Source: a virus. Taken from it: DNA of 64,000 bases. The notes under the pieces were generated by a model. That model was not told the origin of the DNA, searched no databases, and saw only the letters and a program-made list of their open reading frames with translations. Below are positions 8,644 through 16,476 of the stretch, in pieces; the first letter of the stretch is position 1, and each line of letters starts with the position of its first letter. A program made the translations under genes and the position numbers. The DNA lies in the IMG/VR virus record IMGVR_UViG_3300044729_002678, positions 62,001-126,000 of that record. One strand, 5' to 3'.

Positions 8644-10665
8644 TTAAATATACATCCAAATTGTATTATTAGATGTGTTGATATGAACATTTCCAAATCC
8701 AGCAGAAGCGCTTCCATATGTTGGTGCTCCAGCGGCCGTATTTAATGGGTTTGCAGTAGATGCGCTTACACTCACCAAATAATCCGTAGGTGTTACTGTA
8801 GTAGCGTTATGGACAACATTGTTGTTTAATCCCCAACGAGCGCTTCCATCTGCGGGTACATTTGTACCATTATAAAAAAGAGCTGAACCCGTTGATATAC
8901 CACTACTACCAGATGTAGTTTGAACTATAATACCACCATCAGTTGTAGTACCGGAGCCGGATGCTAATAATATAAACTTATCTTCTATTGATATATTTGT
9001 TGTGTTTATTATTGTTGTATCACCGTTTACAGTTAAATCACCAGTAACAGTTAAATTCCCACCAACAGTAGCATTAGTTGCAACAGCCAATGTTGTACCA
9101 ATAGTGGCTGCACCACTTGTTGTAAGCGTTTGGCCTATTAATCCTGCGGATGAACTAATATTGCCTGATGCGGTTATTTGTGTTGTAGTTAAATTACCGC
9201 CAATAGTTCCATTTCCGCTTGTGTTTAGTGTCGCACCTATTAATCCTGCGGATGAACTTATGTTACCACTAGCGGTTATGTTTGTAGTTGTTATAGCACC
9301 ATTAGCAGTTAATCTGCCTGTTATAGTGCTTGTTCCACCAATAGTTTCGTTGCCTGTAATACTTAAATTACCACTTCCGCTTATGTTACCACTTGCGGTT
9401 ATGTTTGTAAAACGCGGGGAATCGTTAAATGAGAAAGTTATAACATCATCTTGGCTGGCGGATATTAACAAGTTATTGTTTGTGTTGGCACTTCCCGCAA
9501 ATGAGCCTGAATTGATAGTTAAAATATCTGCTGAACTATCGGCTGTTACTGTAACCCCACCAATTGTTATATTTGAAAATGAATTGATACCTGCTACATT
9601 ACCCGATGGTAATGTTGCTACTTTAACAAATTCACCACTAGAACTAACTAAAAGGATATGCAATCCTGATAAACTTGCGCTTGTTATTTCTGGTGTTGCT
9701 GATGCGGTTATGGTTGTGGTTGTTAATGCACCATTAGCGCTTAGTCTACCACCAATAGTTGCAGTTCCGCTTGTTGTGAGTGTAGCGCCTATTAAACCTG
9801 CAGATGAACTTATGTTACCCGATGAAGTTATTTGATTTACTACTATTGATTTAATTTCTTTACTTGATGAACCAATAACAATAGCATTATCTGCAAATGG
9901 AATTAAATCGGAATTTAATAACCCATCACCCAATGCAAAAAGACCATATACATTTACAGAATCATTAGAATCCCCTCCAAGATTTACACTACCATTAAAA
10001 TTGGTTTGTGTTGTACTACCACCAATATTTACAGTAGTAGCCCCACCTCCTAAATCAAGTTGAGTTAGATTTCCATCAAATATGCGAGCATTTCCAGTAA
10101 ATGTAGTTGTTATATCACCACCATTTACTGCTAAATCCCCACCAACAGTAGCTCCACCACTTGTTGTAAGCGTTTGGCCTGTTAATCCTGCGGATGAACT
10201 AATATTGCCTGATGCGGTTATGTTTGTAGTTGTTATAGCACCATTAGCAGTTAATCTGCCTGTTAAGGTTGATGTTCCCGTAATACTTAAATTACCACTT
10301 CCGCTTATGTTACCACTTGCGGTTATGTTTGTAAATGAGGGGGAATCTGCAAAGTCAAATGTTAATGTATCAGTTCCAGAATTAGTAGTAATCGTTAGGT
10401 TTGCATCGGATGATGAAATGATTAAGTTATCTGATGCACCATCTGCAAACACTGTTCCAGTTGAACCACCCAAGCCACCAACACTCATTGTAACGAATGA
10501 AAGAACGGATTGCCCTGTTAATGTTGCTTGTGAAACCTGTCTAACTTCACCTGCAGTACTTATTAATAACACATTTTCAGTTGTACCTGTTGGAACCTGG
10601 CTTGCGGTTACGCTTGTTAGATGGGCATTACTACCTGATACTATTACTTTTTTCCATGATGCCAT
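8644..10665 (-). CDS. Repeat-rich tail fibre protein
   Basis: 673 aa. The N-terminus (MASWKKVIVSGSNAHLTSVTASQVPTG) is the shared fibre attachment module. The body is built of tandem units containing TASGNISGSGNLSITG and TASGNISSSAGLIGxTLTTSG, repeated at both protein and DNA level (compare 9240-9410 with 10185-10330). The last 130 residues match the C-terminus of the 600-aa fibre. Such repeats favour recombination and length variation. The assignment as a fibre rests on repeats and neighbours. Confidence 0.82.
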   Translation of the reverse strand: MASWKKVIVSGSNAHLTSVTASQVPTGTTENVLLISTAGEVRQVSQATLTGQSVLSFVTMSVGGLGGSTGTVFADGASDNLIISSSDANLTITTNSGTDTLTFDFADSPSFTNITASGNISGSGNLSITGTSTLTGRLTANGAITTTNITASGNISSSAGLTGQTLTTSGGATVGGDLAVNGGDITTTFTGNARIFDGNLTQLDLGGGATTVNIGGSTTQTNFNGSVNLGGDSNDSVNVYGLFALGDGLLNSDLIPFADNAIVIGSSSKEIKSIVVNQITSSGNISSSAGLIGATLTTSGTATIGGRLSANGALTTTTITASATPEITSASLSGLHILLVSSSGEFVKVATLPSGNVAGINSFSNITIGGVTVTADSSADILTINSGSFAGSANTNNNLLISASQDDVITFSFNDSPRFTNITASGNISGSGNLSITGNETIGGTSTITGRLTANGAITTTNITASGNISSSAGLIGATLNTSGNGTIGGNLTTTQITASGNISSSAGLIGQTLTTSGAATIGTTLAVATNATVGGNLTVTGDLTVNGDTTIINTTNISIEDKFILLASGSGTTTDGGIIVQTTSGSSGISTGSALFYNGTNVPADGSARWGLNNNVVHNATTVTPTDYLVSVSASTANPLNTAAGAPTYGSASAGFGNVHINTSNNTIWMYI

Positions 10666-10701
10666 AATTAGTTTTCCATTTTTACTTTATTAACCCTTAA
10701 A

Positions 10702-10709
10702 TATAAATA
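10702..10709 (-). promoter_or_regulatory. Candidate late promoter element TATTTATA
   Basis: TATTTATA on the coding strand, 36 bases upstream of the fibre start at 10665. One of eleven similarly placed copies in the structural region. Confidence 0.4.
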
Positions 10710-10745
10710 GTTTATATTTTTTTATTCTATATTAATTTATTATTT

Positions 10746-11387
10746 TTATTCAACTCCCAAATAAAAATTTCCATCAGAACCATAATACATCCCACCAGTC
10801 ACAGCCGTTGGTGGTGTATCAAATTTACCCAATACCATTACACCCTCTGAATTTATTTGTGCTGCAACAAAACTGCCGGATTTAATAATAAAAAAATCAG
10901 GGGCTTCAGACGATATTTTGGTTTGAACTTCGTTTGATTGATTATATATTGTTACACTTGATGTAGTTAATCTGACATTTCCTAATTGTATGTATTCATC
11001 TCCACCAAAAACTTCCGTAATAACCCCAGTATCATCAACAAAACTTAAACTTCTACTTACATACACATCACTCCAAGCAGCATCAGGACTACCAACGGAA
11101 AAATCGGATGTTTTACCTGATTGAACATAGGGGATAAGTGAACCTGAATAATTTACTGAGCCTGAAAATGAACTTCTACCAATAATTAGGAGATTTCCCA
11201 ATAGATTTACATTACCATTTGTAGTGGTATTTGTAGTTACTACTTCTTCAACAGTTTCACCTAAACTACTTGATTTTTTTAAAAATAATTTACCATCAGC
11301 AGTATTGACTGCTAACTCACCTAACGCAATGGAGGCTGTTGTCGGTATGTTCCCCGATACTAAATTTCTTTTTAGTATGATTGCCAT
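10746..11387 (-). CDS. Fibre-like / short tail structural protein
   Basis: 213 aa. The N-terminus contains TASIALGELAVNTADGKLFLKK, a motif widespread at the start of phage fibre and tail-tip proteins. A GSVNYSGSLIPYVQSGKTSDFSVGSPDAAWSDVYVS segment is typical of fibre shafts, and it ends GGMYYGSDGNFYLGVE. The start overlaps the stop of the upstream gene at 11387, so translation is probably coupled. The exact position in the virion is unknown. Confidence 0.75.
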   Translation of the reverse strand: MAIILKRNLVSGNIPTTASIALGELAVNTADGKLFLKKSSSLGETVEEVVTTNTTTNGNVNLLGNLLIIGRSSFSGSVNYSGSLIPYVQSGKTSDFSVGSPDAAWSDVYVSRSLSFVDDTGVITEVFGGDEYIQLGNVRLTTSSVTIYNQSNEVQTKISSEAPDFFIIKSGSFVAAQINSEGVMVLGKFDTPPTAVTGGMYYGSDGNFYLGVE

Positions 11388-11794
11388 TAGAAAAATCCCC
11401 CGTCAACATTTTCGGTAAATAAAGAATAACTTGCCGTACCAAATAAAGAACCAGTAAACGATGGTGCAATAATGTTATTAGTAACAACAAGTGAACCTGT
11501 TATAGTTGTGTTACCATCAACTTTAAATTCAGCAAGAACATCTAAATGCCCTACGGCATCTACTGTTTGAAATCTATCACCACCATCAACATTTTCAAAT
11601 ATTTGTAAACCAGTATCACCCCTATCACCTTTTGGTCCTTTGGATGTAACAGTTACTACATGAGTTTCTTTTTGTATTACATTTACGGATGTATCTTTAG
11701 TCTTATCAGTAACAATAACCCTGTTGTCAGATTTGTTTATTTCTACCGAATTTTGAGTTGATACAACTTTAACATTTAATCTATCATTACTCAC
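11387..11794 (-). CDS. Small fibre-associated protein with collagen-like segment
   Basis: 135 aa. An N-terminal beta-rich stretch is followed by a short collagen-like GPKGDRGDTG at about residues 53-62 and by fibre-like sequence (APSFTGSLFGTASYS). Collagen-like triplets trimerise fibres. ENVDGG occurs twice (near 67 and 129), perhaps a small repeat. It overlaps both neighbours by a few bases, forming a coupled trio with 10746-11387 and 11791-12180. Confidence 0.72.
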   Translation of the reverse strand: MSNDRLNVKVVSTQNSVEINKSDNRVIVTDKTKDTSVNVIQKETHVVTVTSKGPKGDRGDTGLQIFENVDGGDRFQTVDAVGHLDVLAEFKVDGNTTITGSLVVTNNIIAPSFTGSLFGTASYSLFTENVDGGFF

Positions 11795-12180
11795 CTAGTT
11801 ACCTCTTTCGAAAGCTTTACAAGTCCTTCCAATAATCTCGTAACTATACCACCATTACTCTGCAATTCTATATCATATACACCTTCGGCGAAGTTTAAAT
11901 TTGATGATGATGCAGCAGAAATAAACAAACCAATACTACCCGATGTTCTTGGTAGAACAACCGATGCTGATTCTGGGGTAAGGTTTAATCCTGTCCCATC
12001 ATTAGAAAGTGTATTAGTAATACTTAAATATGTTGTGGATGAATCAACCGAAGGTCTTATTTGCATTCTTGCACTGTATCCAGTTAAGTCAACAGGCTCA
12101 CCATTAGAATCTTTCCATTCTAATAATAAATCCGTTGTCGAACCCTGTTCTATGGTCAATAAATATCTTCCAGCTGCCAT
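11791..12180 (-). CDS. Structural protein of the fibre/baseplate periphery
   Basis: 129 aa. Starts MAAGRYLLTIEQGSTTDLLLEWKDSNGEPVDLTGYSARMQIRP and later has AEGVYDIELQSNGGIVTRLLEG. This layout resembles small beta-sandwich proteins at the head of phage fibre or baseplate-periphery operons (BppU N-terminus-like); I infer this from pattern only. It has a good Shine-Dalgarno site (TAGGAG) and a TATTTATA element upstream, so it is a likely first gene of the fibre transcript. Confidence 0.7.
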   Translation of the reverse strand: MAAGRYLLTIEQGSTTDLLLEWKDSNGEPVDLTGYSARMQIRPSVDSSTTYLSITNTLSNDGTGLNLTPESASVVLPRTSGSIGLFISAASSSNLNFAEGVYDIELQSNGGIVTRLLEGLVKLSKEVTR

Positions 12181-12199
12181 TTTATACTCCTATTATTAA

Positions 12200-12207
12200 T
12201 ATAAATA
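12200..12207 (-). promoter_or_regulatory. Candidate late promoter element TATTTATA
   Basis: Coding-strand GATATTTATATTA, 19 bases before the ATG at 12180 and followed by TAGGAG. It abuts the PhoH stop codon. Confidence 0.45.
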
Positions 12208-12208
12208 T

Positions 12209-12868
12209 CTAATATTCATATAATAGTTTAAATATTTCATCTAAAGCGGGATGTCTATGATTATCTTTTAATGTTACGGTGTAAACAAACCCACTTGGTT
12301 TTAATTTTGCTACTTCATGAATAGCAGAATCGTTTGCTGACTTTAAATCTATTTGTTGTGGGTCTCCACACAATATCATTTTTGAATTCTTACCCAATCT
12401 ACCCAACACCATCGCTAATTGAGATTTTGTAAGATTTTGAAATTCATCAATAATACAAACACATTCATCAAAAGTTCTTCCTCTAAAATGCGTAAGGGAT
12501 ACCAATTCTATTTTTTCATCCTGCTCCATTTTATCCAATACCGATGATTTATCATAAACTTTTCGCATATTAGAACGAATAGGAACTAACCACGGCTCTA
12601 ATTTTTCTTCCAAAGAACCTGGTAAAAATCCATTATCTTCATTAGAAACGGTGGGACGCGTTACAACAATTTTGTTATATTCTCTCTTAAAAAAGGAATC
12701 TAATGCTATTTGACACGCAAGTAATGTTTTACCACTACCAGCTTTTCCTAAAATAAAATTGAAGGGATGATTTAAGATATTTTGTTTTGCTACTTTTTGT
12801 TCTTCGGAAAGTGTAATTGAAAACTTTATATCACCTTTTGGAACTCTTTTTTCGGTATTTTCTATCAT
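12209..12868 (-). CDS. phoH: PhoH-like ATPase
   Basis: 219 aa from the ATG at 12868 (MIENTEKRVPKGD). A longer frame begins 22 codons earlier, but those codons cross the terminator at 12905-12943 and the candidate promoter at 12892, and AAAGGG precedes 12868, so I prefer the shorter form. Walker A is GKAGSGKT at residues 41-48 and Walker B is CVCIIDEFQN at about 140, followed by LGRLGKNSKMILCGDPQQ, the PhoH/RecD-like sensor region. PhoH proteins are NTPases, possibly acting on RNA, common in marine and freshwater T4-like phages; their phage role is unsettled. Confidence 0.93.
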   Translation of the reverse strand: MIENTEKRVPKGDIKFSITLSEEQKVAKQNILNHPFNFILGKAGSGKTLLACQIALDSFFKREYNKIVVTRPTVSNEDNGFLPGSLEEKLEPWLVPIRSNMRKVYDKSSVLDKMEQDEKIELVSLTHFRGRTFDECVCIIDEFQNLTKSQLAMVLGRLGKNSKMILCGDPQQIDLKSANDSAIHEVAKLKPSGFVYTVTLKDNHRHPALDEIFKLLYEY

Positions 12869-12891
12869 AATGTAACCCTTTATACTTTTAA

Positions 12892-12899
12892 TATAAATA
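12892..12899 (-). promoter_or_regulatory. Candidate late promoter element TATTTATA upstream of phoH
   Basis: Coding-strand GATATTTATATTA, 23 bases before the preferred phoH start and immediately after the capsid-gene terminator. This fits a new transcript start there. Confidence 0.45.
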
Positions 12900-12904
12900 T
12901 CCCA

Positions 12905-12943
12905 TAAAAAACAAAAGGGGATGATTTTCATCATCCCCCTTTG
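12905..12943 (-). terminator. Rho-independent terminator after the major capsid gene
   Basis: On the minus strand a stem of AAAGGGGGATGAT paired with ATCATCCCCTTTT around a GAAA loop is followed by GTTTTTT. It begins 28 bases after the capsid stop codon and is the strongest terminator I found. Confidence 0.9.
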
Positions 12944-12970
12944 AAAACACTTTAACTATTATGTGATTGA

Positions 12971-14611
12971 TTAAGCACCACCAATAGTTTCCAATCCGTT
13001 CACATATACTTTACCATAGAACTCACCTCTGACCATTTCTTTGGCGTAGCGAGTCATTACACCCTTACGAGGAGTAAAGTTTTTGTAATCGTACACAAGA
13101 GGCGTCATAATCAATGGAATGTATGGAGCGTAAACAGCACCAGTTTCCAAGAATTGTGTTCCTCTGTAACCCATCAAAATCAAGTTTTCTTGCATATATG
13201 GGTTCTTATAAACCTGATATCTTTGTGCGAAAGAACCTACTTTGGTCATACCAAATGCAAATTGTCTTTCATCACCAGTTCCATCAGCAGTGTATCCTGG
13301 AATTGATTCCAAAATAGTAGCAACATCAGGAGAACATACTAAGAAGTTTGCACCACCACGCATTGTCTTAGCGTGAATTTGGTTAGAAACTCTCTGCAAT
13401 ACAGTTCCCAAAGTTGCGAACCAAGTACCCTGAATGTAAGCTGCTACATTAGTAGTGTTCGCATTTGTGAATGTAGTTCCATTCCATTCCTGTCCGATTT
13501 TTGCAGACCAGTAACCTGTAGTCAATGCGTTCTGAATCAACATGTCCAAAATCTCAAAATCAATCTCTTGTGATACATATTCAGATAACATTGAAGTTAA
13601 TTCTGCTTCTGCATCAATAGAGTGATATGCGTTCAAGTCCTGCGCAAATTCAGGTGTCCATTGTGCTTTCAACTTACGAGTTTTAGCAACAATTGGAACT
13701 GAACGCATTTCGATGTTCAATTCTGGGATTTCCAAATCCGTTTCAGGATTTGCTGCCATTTGTGTTTTTGATACCTCAAAATCACCACGAGTTACATCAG
13801 TTGGTTGTTTTTGGTATCTGATAGTAGCCGCTGTGGCGCCTGTTGCACTTGTAACTTTACAAACGAAAGCAATTTGAGTATCGGTTGAGTTTACAGTTGT
13901 AAATTGTGGGTAAAATGTTTCAATGTTAGTACCACTAATTGTAAACGCACGAACACCTTCCAAATCAGGACGAGTAAACGAACCTGTACTGAATGTTAAT
14001 TTTTGGAAAACACCACCAGCCGTTGAAGCAGACCATGCGGTATCATAGTTAAAATCAGCAGCTGAAATAGAAGCTGTTACCATAGCTGTGTCTGTAGGAG
14101 CCGCAGCTTTTGTAGAAATTGCTGATGTAGCATCATCGTTGATAGTGTAACCAAAACGACCAGCGCCATACAAACCACCTGAGGCTTGGTTGGCTGTTTC
14201 GGTAATACCAAATACTGAGTCGGCTTGTGAATTTTTACCAGAACCGGTTGTAAAACCAGGCTGACCTGTTCCATACTTAAAATCTAAATAGAAAATAAGA
14301 CCGGATGGGAGATTCATAGGTTGAACTGAAACAAACTCTTTCGCAGCGATTTCAGAGAAAATACGGCGAACAAGCGGAAGGGCTACGCCATTCCACTCTT
14401 CAGAGTTGTTGAACATTGATGTGGCAGAAGCTTCAGTTACTAACTGCTTTGCCTGATTTTCCAAAAGTTGAGCCATGTTGTTGATTTCGGTCTCATTGGT
14501 AATTTCATCTAAAAGACCGGTTTTTTTCCACTTGGCTACTAAACCTTTGGCTTCTTTACGAAGAACTCTTTCGAATCCTGCGCTTTCTTTTAAAATGCTA
14601 TTTATATTCAT
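12971..14611 (-). CDS. Major capsid protein, T4 gp23-like
   Basis: 546 aa, similar in length to T4 gp23 (521). The N-terminus MNINSILKESAGFERVLRKEAKGLVAKWKKTGLLDEI leads to QLVTE at residues 56-60, followed by ASATSMFNNSEEWNGVALPLVRR. LVTE before Ala fits the [L/I/V]-x-E cleavage rule of T4-type prohead proteases and lies near the T4 site (residue 65). Later blocks include LEIPELNIEMRSVPIVAKTRKLKAQWTPEFAQDLNAYHSIDAEAEL, typical of gp23. It follows the scaffold gene, as in T4, has an AAAGGA ribosome site, and is closed by a strong terminator. Confidence 0.95.
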   Translation of the reverse strand: MNINSILKESAGFERVLRKEAKGLVAKWKKTGLLDEITNETEINNMAQLLENQAKQLVTEASATSMFNNSEEWNGVALPLVRRIFSEIAAKEFVSVQPMNLPSGLIFYLDFKYGTGQPGFTTGSGKNSQADSVFGITETANQASGGLYGAGRFGYTINDDATSAISTKAAAPTDTAMVTASISAADFNYDTAWSASTAGGVFQKLTFSTGSFTRPDLEGVRAFTISGTNIETFYPQFTTVNSTDTQIAFVCKVTSATGATAATIRYQKQPTDVTRGDFEVSKTQMAANPETDLEIPELNIEMRSVPIVAKTRKLKAQWTPEFAQDLNAYHSIDAEAELTSMLSEYVSQEIDFEILDMLIQNALTTGYWSAKIGQEWNGTTFTNANTTNVAAYIQGTWFATLGTVLQRVSNQIHAKTMRGGANFLVCSPDVATILESIPGYTADGTGDERQFAFGMTKVGSFAQRYQVYKNPYMQENLILMGYRGTQFLETGAVYAPYIPLIMTPLVYDYKNFTPRKGVMTRYAKEMVRGEFYGKVYVNGLETIGGA

Positions 14612-14642
14612 TTTTATATCCTTTGTTTAATAGTTTATACAA

Positions 14643-15734
14643 TTATTTTTTGATGTTAGCAAGCTTTTGGAATCTTGTAGCCAACGAAGAACCTTCGGTT
14701 ATGATACCAGCAGGTTTTGTTCCTTTGGTTGGTTTAGATGCAAATGATTCTCTAACAAATCTTTTTTGTGATTTTTTAGCAACATTAAGGTTTTCACCCA
14801 ATGTAGCAAACACTAATTTTACTTCTCTCAAAGATGAAGCACGGTCAAAGTTTTCTACAACTTTAACTTTTTGCTTTTCATTCAAATCAAAGTTTCTGAA
14901 AAGTTTGTTTGTGTAAAGTAGTTTTGCATTCAAAAGGTTTACTTCGTTAATGGTGTTCTTTAACGATTTAATTACTTTATATGCTTCTTCCAAATCACTC
15001 TTCATTTCTTCAGCCTCTTCTTCAGTCATTCCACCCTCTTCTTCATCTGCTGGCTCTTCACCATTCATTTCTCTAAGGGCCCTAATAACTTCATTCAAAT
15101 CAACTTCTTCATCGCCACCTTCTTCTTCAAAGAACTCACCAGTTCCTTGTTCATCTTCGGTTTCAGAATCGTAGTTAGCAACTTTATTATCACCTGCGCC
15201 AATTTCAGATGACTCTAATTCTTGTAATCTTTTTGATACTCTTTCACGAATTTTTTTCAATTCTGTGATTTCTGGGTTTTCTTCTTCAGCGGGCTCTCCT
15301 CCCATTTCACCTTCTAATTCTCTGATAATTGATTCTAAGTCTAAATCACCCATTTCATCATCATCATCTTCTTCAGCAGGTTCTTTGGTTTCAAATTCAC
15401 CACCCATTTCATCTTCTTCTTCAACAGGCTCGTCGGTTTCAAATTCACCACCCATTTCATCTTCTTCTTCAACAGGCTCGTCGGTTTGAAATTCACCACC
15501 CATTTCATCTTCTTCACCCATATACTCATCGGTTGTTGCAAACTCTTCTTCTTCCCCCATTGGAACTTCTTCATCTTCTAACTCTTCAGCAATTTTGTGA
15601 GACAACATTGATTGGAGTCTTGGAGTGAATGCTTCCTCAAGGGCGATTTTTGCATTTGCTAATGCTGTTTCTTTAACGGCTTTAGCATCGGCGATTGCTT
15701 CTTTAAGCAAATCTTTATTGCCTTTATTTTTCAT
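14643..15734 (-). CDS. Prohead scaffold (core) protein, T4 gp22-like
   Basis: 363 aa, highly acidic. The N-terminal helix KETALANAKIALEEAFTPRLQSMLSHKIAEELEDEE is typical of prohead core proteins in T4-like phages. Residues 75-122 hold three 16-residue repeats with the core DEMGGEF-x-T-x-EP, encoded by a 48-bp DNA repeat. Coiled-coil helices follow, and the C-terminus (LREVKLVFATLGENLNVAKKSQKRFVRESFASK...) is conserved in core proteins. It lies directly upstream of the capsid gene, has an AGGAGA ribosome site, and should be degraded by gp21 after assembly. Confidence 0.9.
   Translation of the reverse strand: MKNKGNKDLLKEAIADAKAVKETALANAKIALEEAFTPRLQSMLSHKIAEELEDEEVPMGEEEEFATTDEYMGEEDEMGGEFQTDEPVEEEDEMGGEFETDEPVEEEDEMGGEFETKEPAEEDDDDEMGDLDLESIIRELEGEMGGEPAEEENPEITELKKIRERVSKRLQELESSEIGAGDNKVANYDSETEDEQGTGEFFEEEGGDEEVDLNEVIRALREMNGEEPADEEEGGMTEEEAEEMKSDLEEAYKVIKSLKNTINEVNLLNAKLLYTNKLFRNFDLNEKQKVKVVENFDRASSLREVKLVFATLGENLNVAKKSQKRFVRESFASKPTKGTKPAGIITEGSSLATRFQKLANIKK
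15372..15515 (-). repeat. 48-bp tandem repeat inside the scaffold gene
   Basis: Three copies of a 16-codon unit (EEDEMGGEFxTxEPVE). The DNA of the first two copies is nearly identical, so copy number may vary among relatives. Confidence 0.8.
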
Positions 15735-15802
15735 TTAATCTCCTAAATTTTTTTGGAAAAGTAAGATTATTATAAATCTTAATAATTGTTATAATAATTT
15801 TA

Positions 15803-15825
15803 GTTCCACAATAGTGTGTTGGAAC
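15803..15825 (-). other. Hairpin between bS21 and scaffold genes
   Basis: GTTCCACA pairs with TGTG-TT-GGAAC (two-base bulge) in the 134-bp gap 15735-15868. It has no U-tract on the minus strand, so it looks more like an RNA leader structure or processing site than a terminator. Confidence 0.4.
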
Positions 15826-15868
15826 ATTAATTTGATAATAAATAGAGGAGTTTTTTAAAAACGATATT

Positions 15869-16126
15869 TTATTCTGCTTTACTTTTCAGATATTGTTTTC
15901 TAATGGCCAATTCCATTTTTTTTCTTTTTTCTATTGATTTTGGTACGAATTCAGTTCTTTCTTTCAAAACATCCATCATTCCGCTATCTTTAACCATTTT
16001 TTTGAAAAGTCTTAATGCTGCTTCAACATTATTGTCTACCACTTTAACTGCCATTCCCCTACCAGGAACATACATTAACTCTCTTCTAATTTTTTTCTTT
16101 TTTGGTCTTTCTTCGTTTTCGTTCAT
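15869..16126 (-). CDS. rpsU: Ribosomal protein bS21 homologue
   Basis: 85 aa. Residues 27-80 match bS21: AVKVVDNNVEAALRLFKKMVKDSGMMDVLKERTEFVPKSIEKRKKMELAIRKQ, with the alternating hydrophobic/basic helices and KR-K pattern of the family. An extra basic N-terminal stretch (about 25 residues, RPKKKKIRREL) is unusual. Phage-encoded bS21 is known from some large and T4-like phages, where it is thought to replace the host protein on the 30S subunit near the anti-Shine-Dalgarno. It sits in the head operon, implying late expression. Its own start has no clear Shine-Dalgarno (AAAAAAAAGTT before ATG). Confidence 0.88.
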   Translation of the reverse strand: MNENEERPKKKKIRRELMYVPGRGMAVKVVDNNVEAALRLFKKMVKDSGMMDVLKERTEFVPKSIEKRKKMELAIRKQYLKSKAE

Positions 16127-16141
16127 AACTTTTTTTTAAAA

Positions 16142-16462
16142 TTAAACTATTTGTAAATTGTATATTGATTCAGTAACCAAACCATTTTTAGTTCTGATTA
16201 ATGCTTTTTCTTTTTTTATTTCTACCACAACCCCACCATACTCCTTATCAAGTATCATAACAGGAGAACCAACTTCAATTAAGTTTGCATCTTCTATTAT
16301 TGTATTTTCCGATATATCATCTAATACAACCTTAAAAGCACGAATTGCTTTTGAAATACCTGTTTTTTGTTTTTTGGGTAATTTATTAATATCCTTTAAA
16401 TTATCTTTTATAAAATCAGAAAATTTAAGTGATAAGTTTTGTATAATGTCTATTGCTGGCAT
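16142..16462 (-). CDS. Unknown head-cluster protein with SH3-like C-terminus
   Basis: 106 aa. The helical N-terminal half (IIQNLSLKFSDFIKDNLKDINKL) is followed by a small beta-barrel-like segment (VGSPVMILDKEYGGVVVEIKKEKALIRTKNGLV) resembling KOW/SH3-type folds. It has an AAGGTAA ribosome site and lies between the cargo polyprotein and bS21. No family is recognised; a prohead-core or translation-related role cannot be distinguished. Confidence 0.65.
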   Translation of the reverse strand: MPAIDIIQNLSLKFSDFIKDNLKDINKLPKKQKTGISKAIRAFKVVLDDISENTIIEDANLIEVGSPVMILDKEYGGVVVEIKKEKALIRTKNGLVTESIYNLQIV

Positions 16463-16476
16463 GAGTTGTTACCTTT

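Noticed and set aside
8644-10665. CRISPR-like array
   Set aside because: The repeats are in frame, irregular in spacing, and code for a fibre; there are no constant-length unique spacers.
9002-10693. Long plus-strand frames opposite the 673-aa fibre (277 and 203 aa)
   Set aside because: They are Val/Pro-rich mirror images of the repetitive minus-strand fibre, with no ribosome site, and every supported gene in the window is on the minus strand.
12869-12934. 22-codon N-terminal extension of PhoH
   Set aside because: It overlaps the capsid terminator and a promoter-like site, and the next ATG has a better ribosome site and a PhoH-like start.
15341-15628. Alternative frames across the scaffold repeats (77 aa minus, 99 aa plus)
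   Set aside because: They are by-products of the 48-bp repeat; composition is extreme and starts are poor.
15803-15825. Terminator between bS21 and scaffold
   Set aside because: No U-tract follows the stem on the minus strand; it is kept only as a hairpin.
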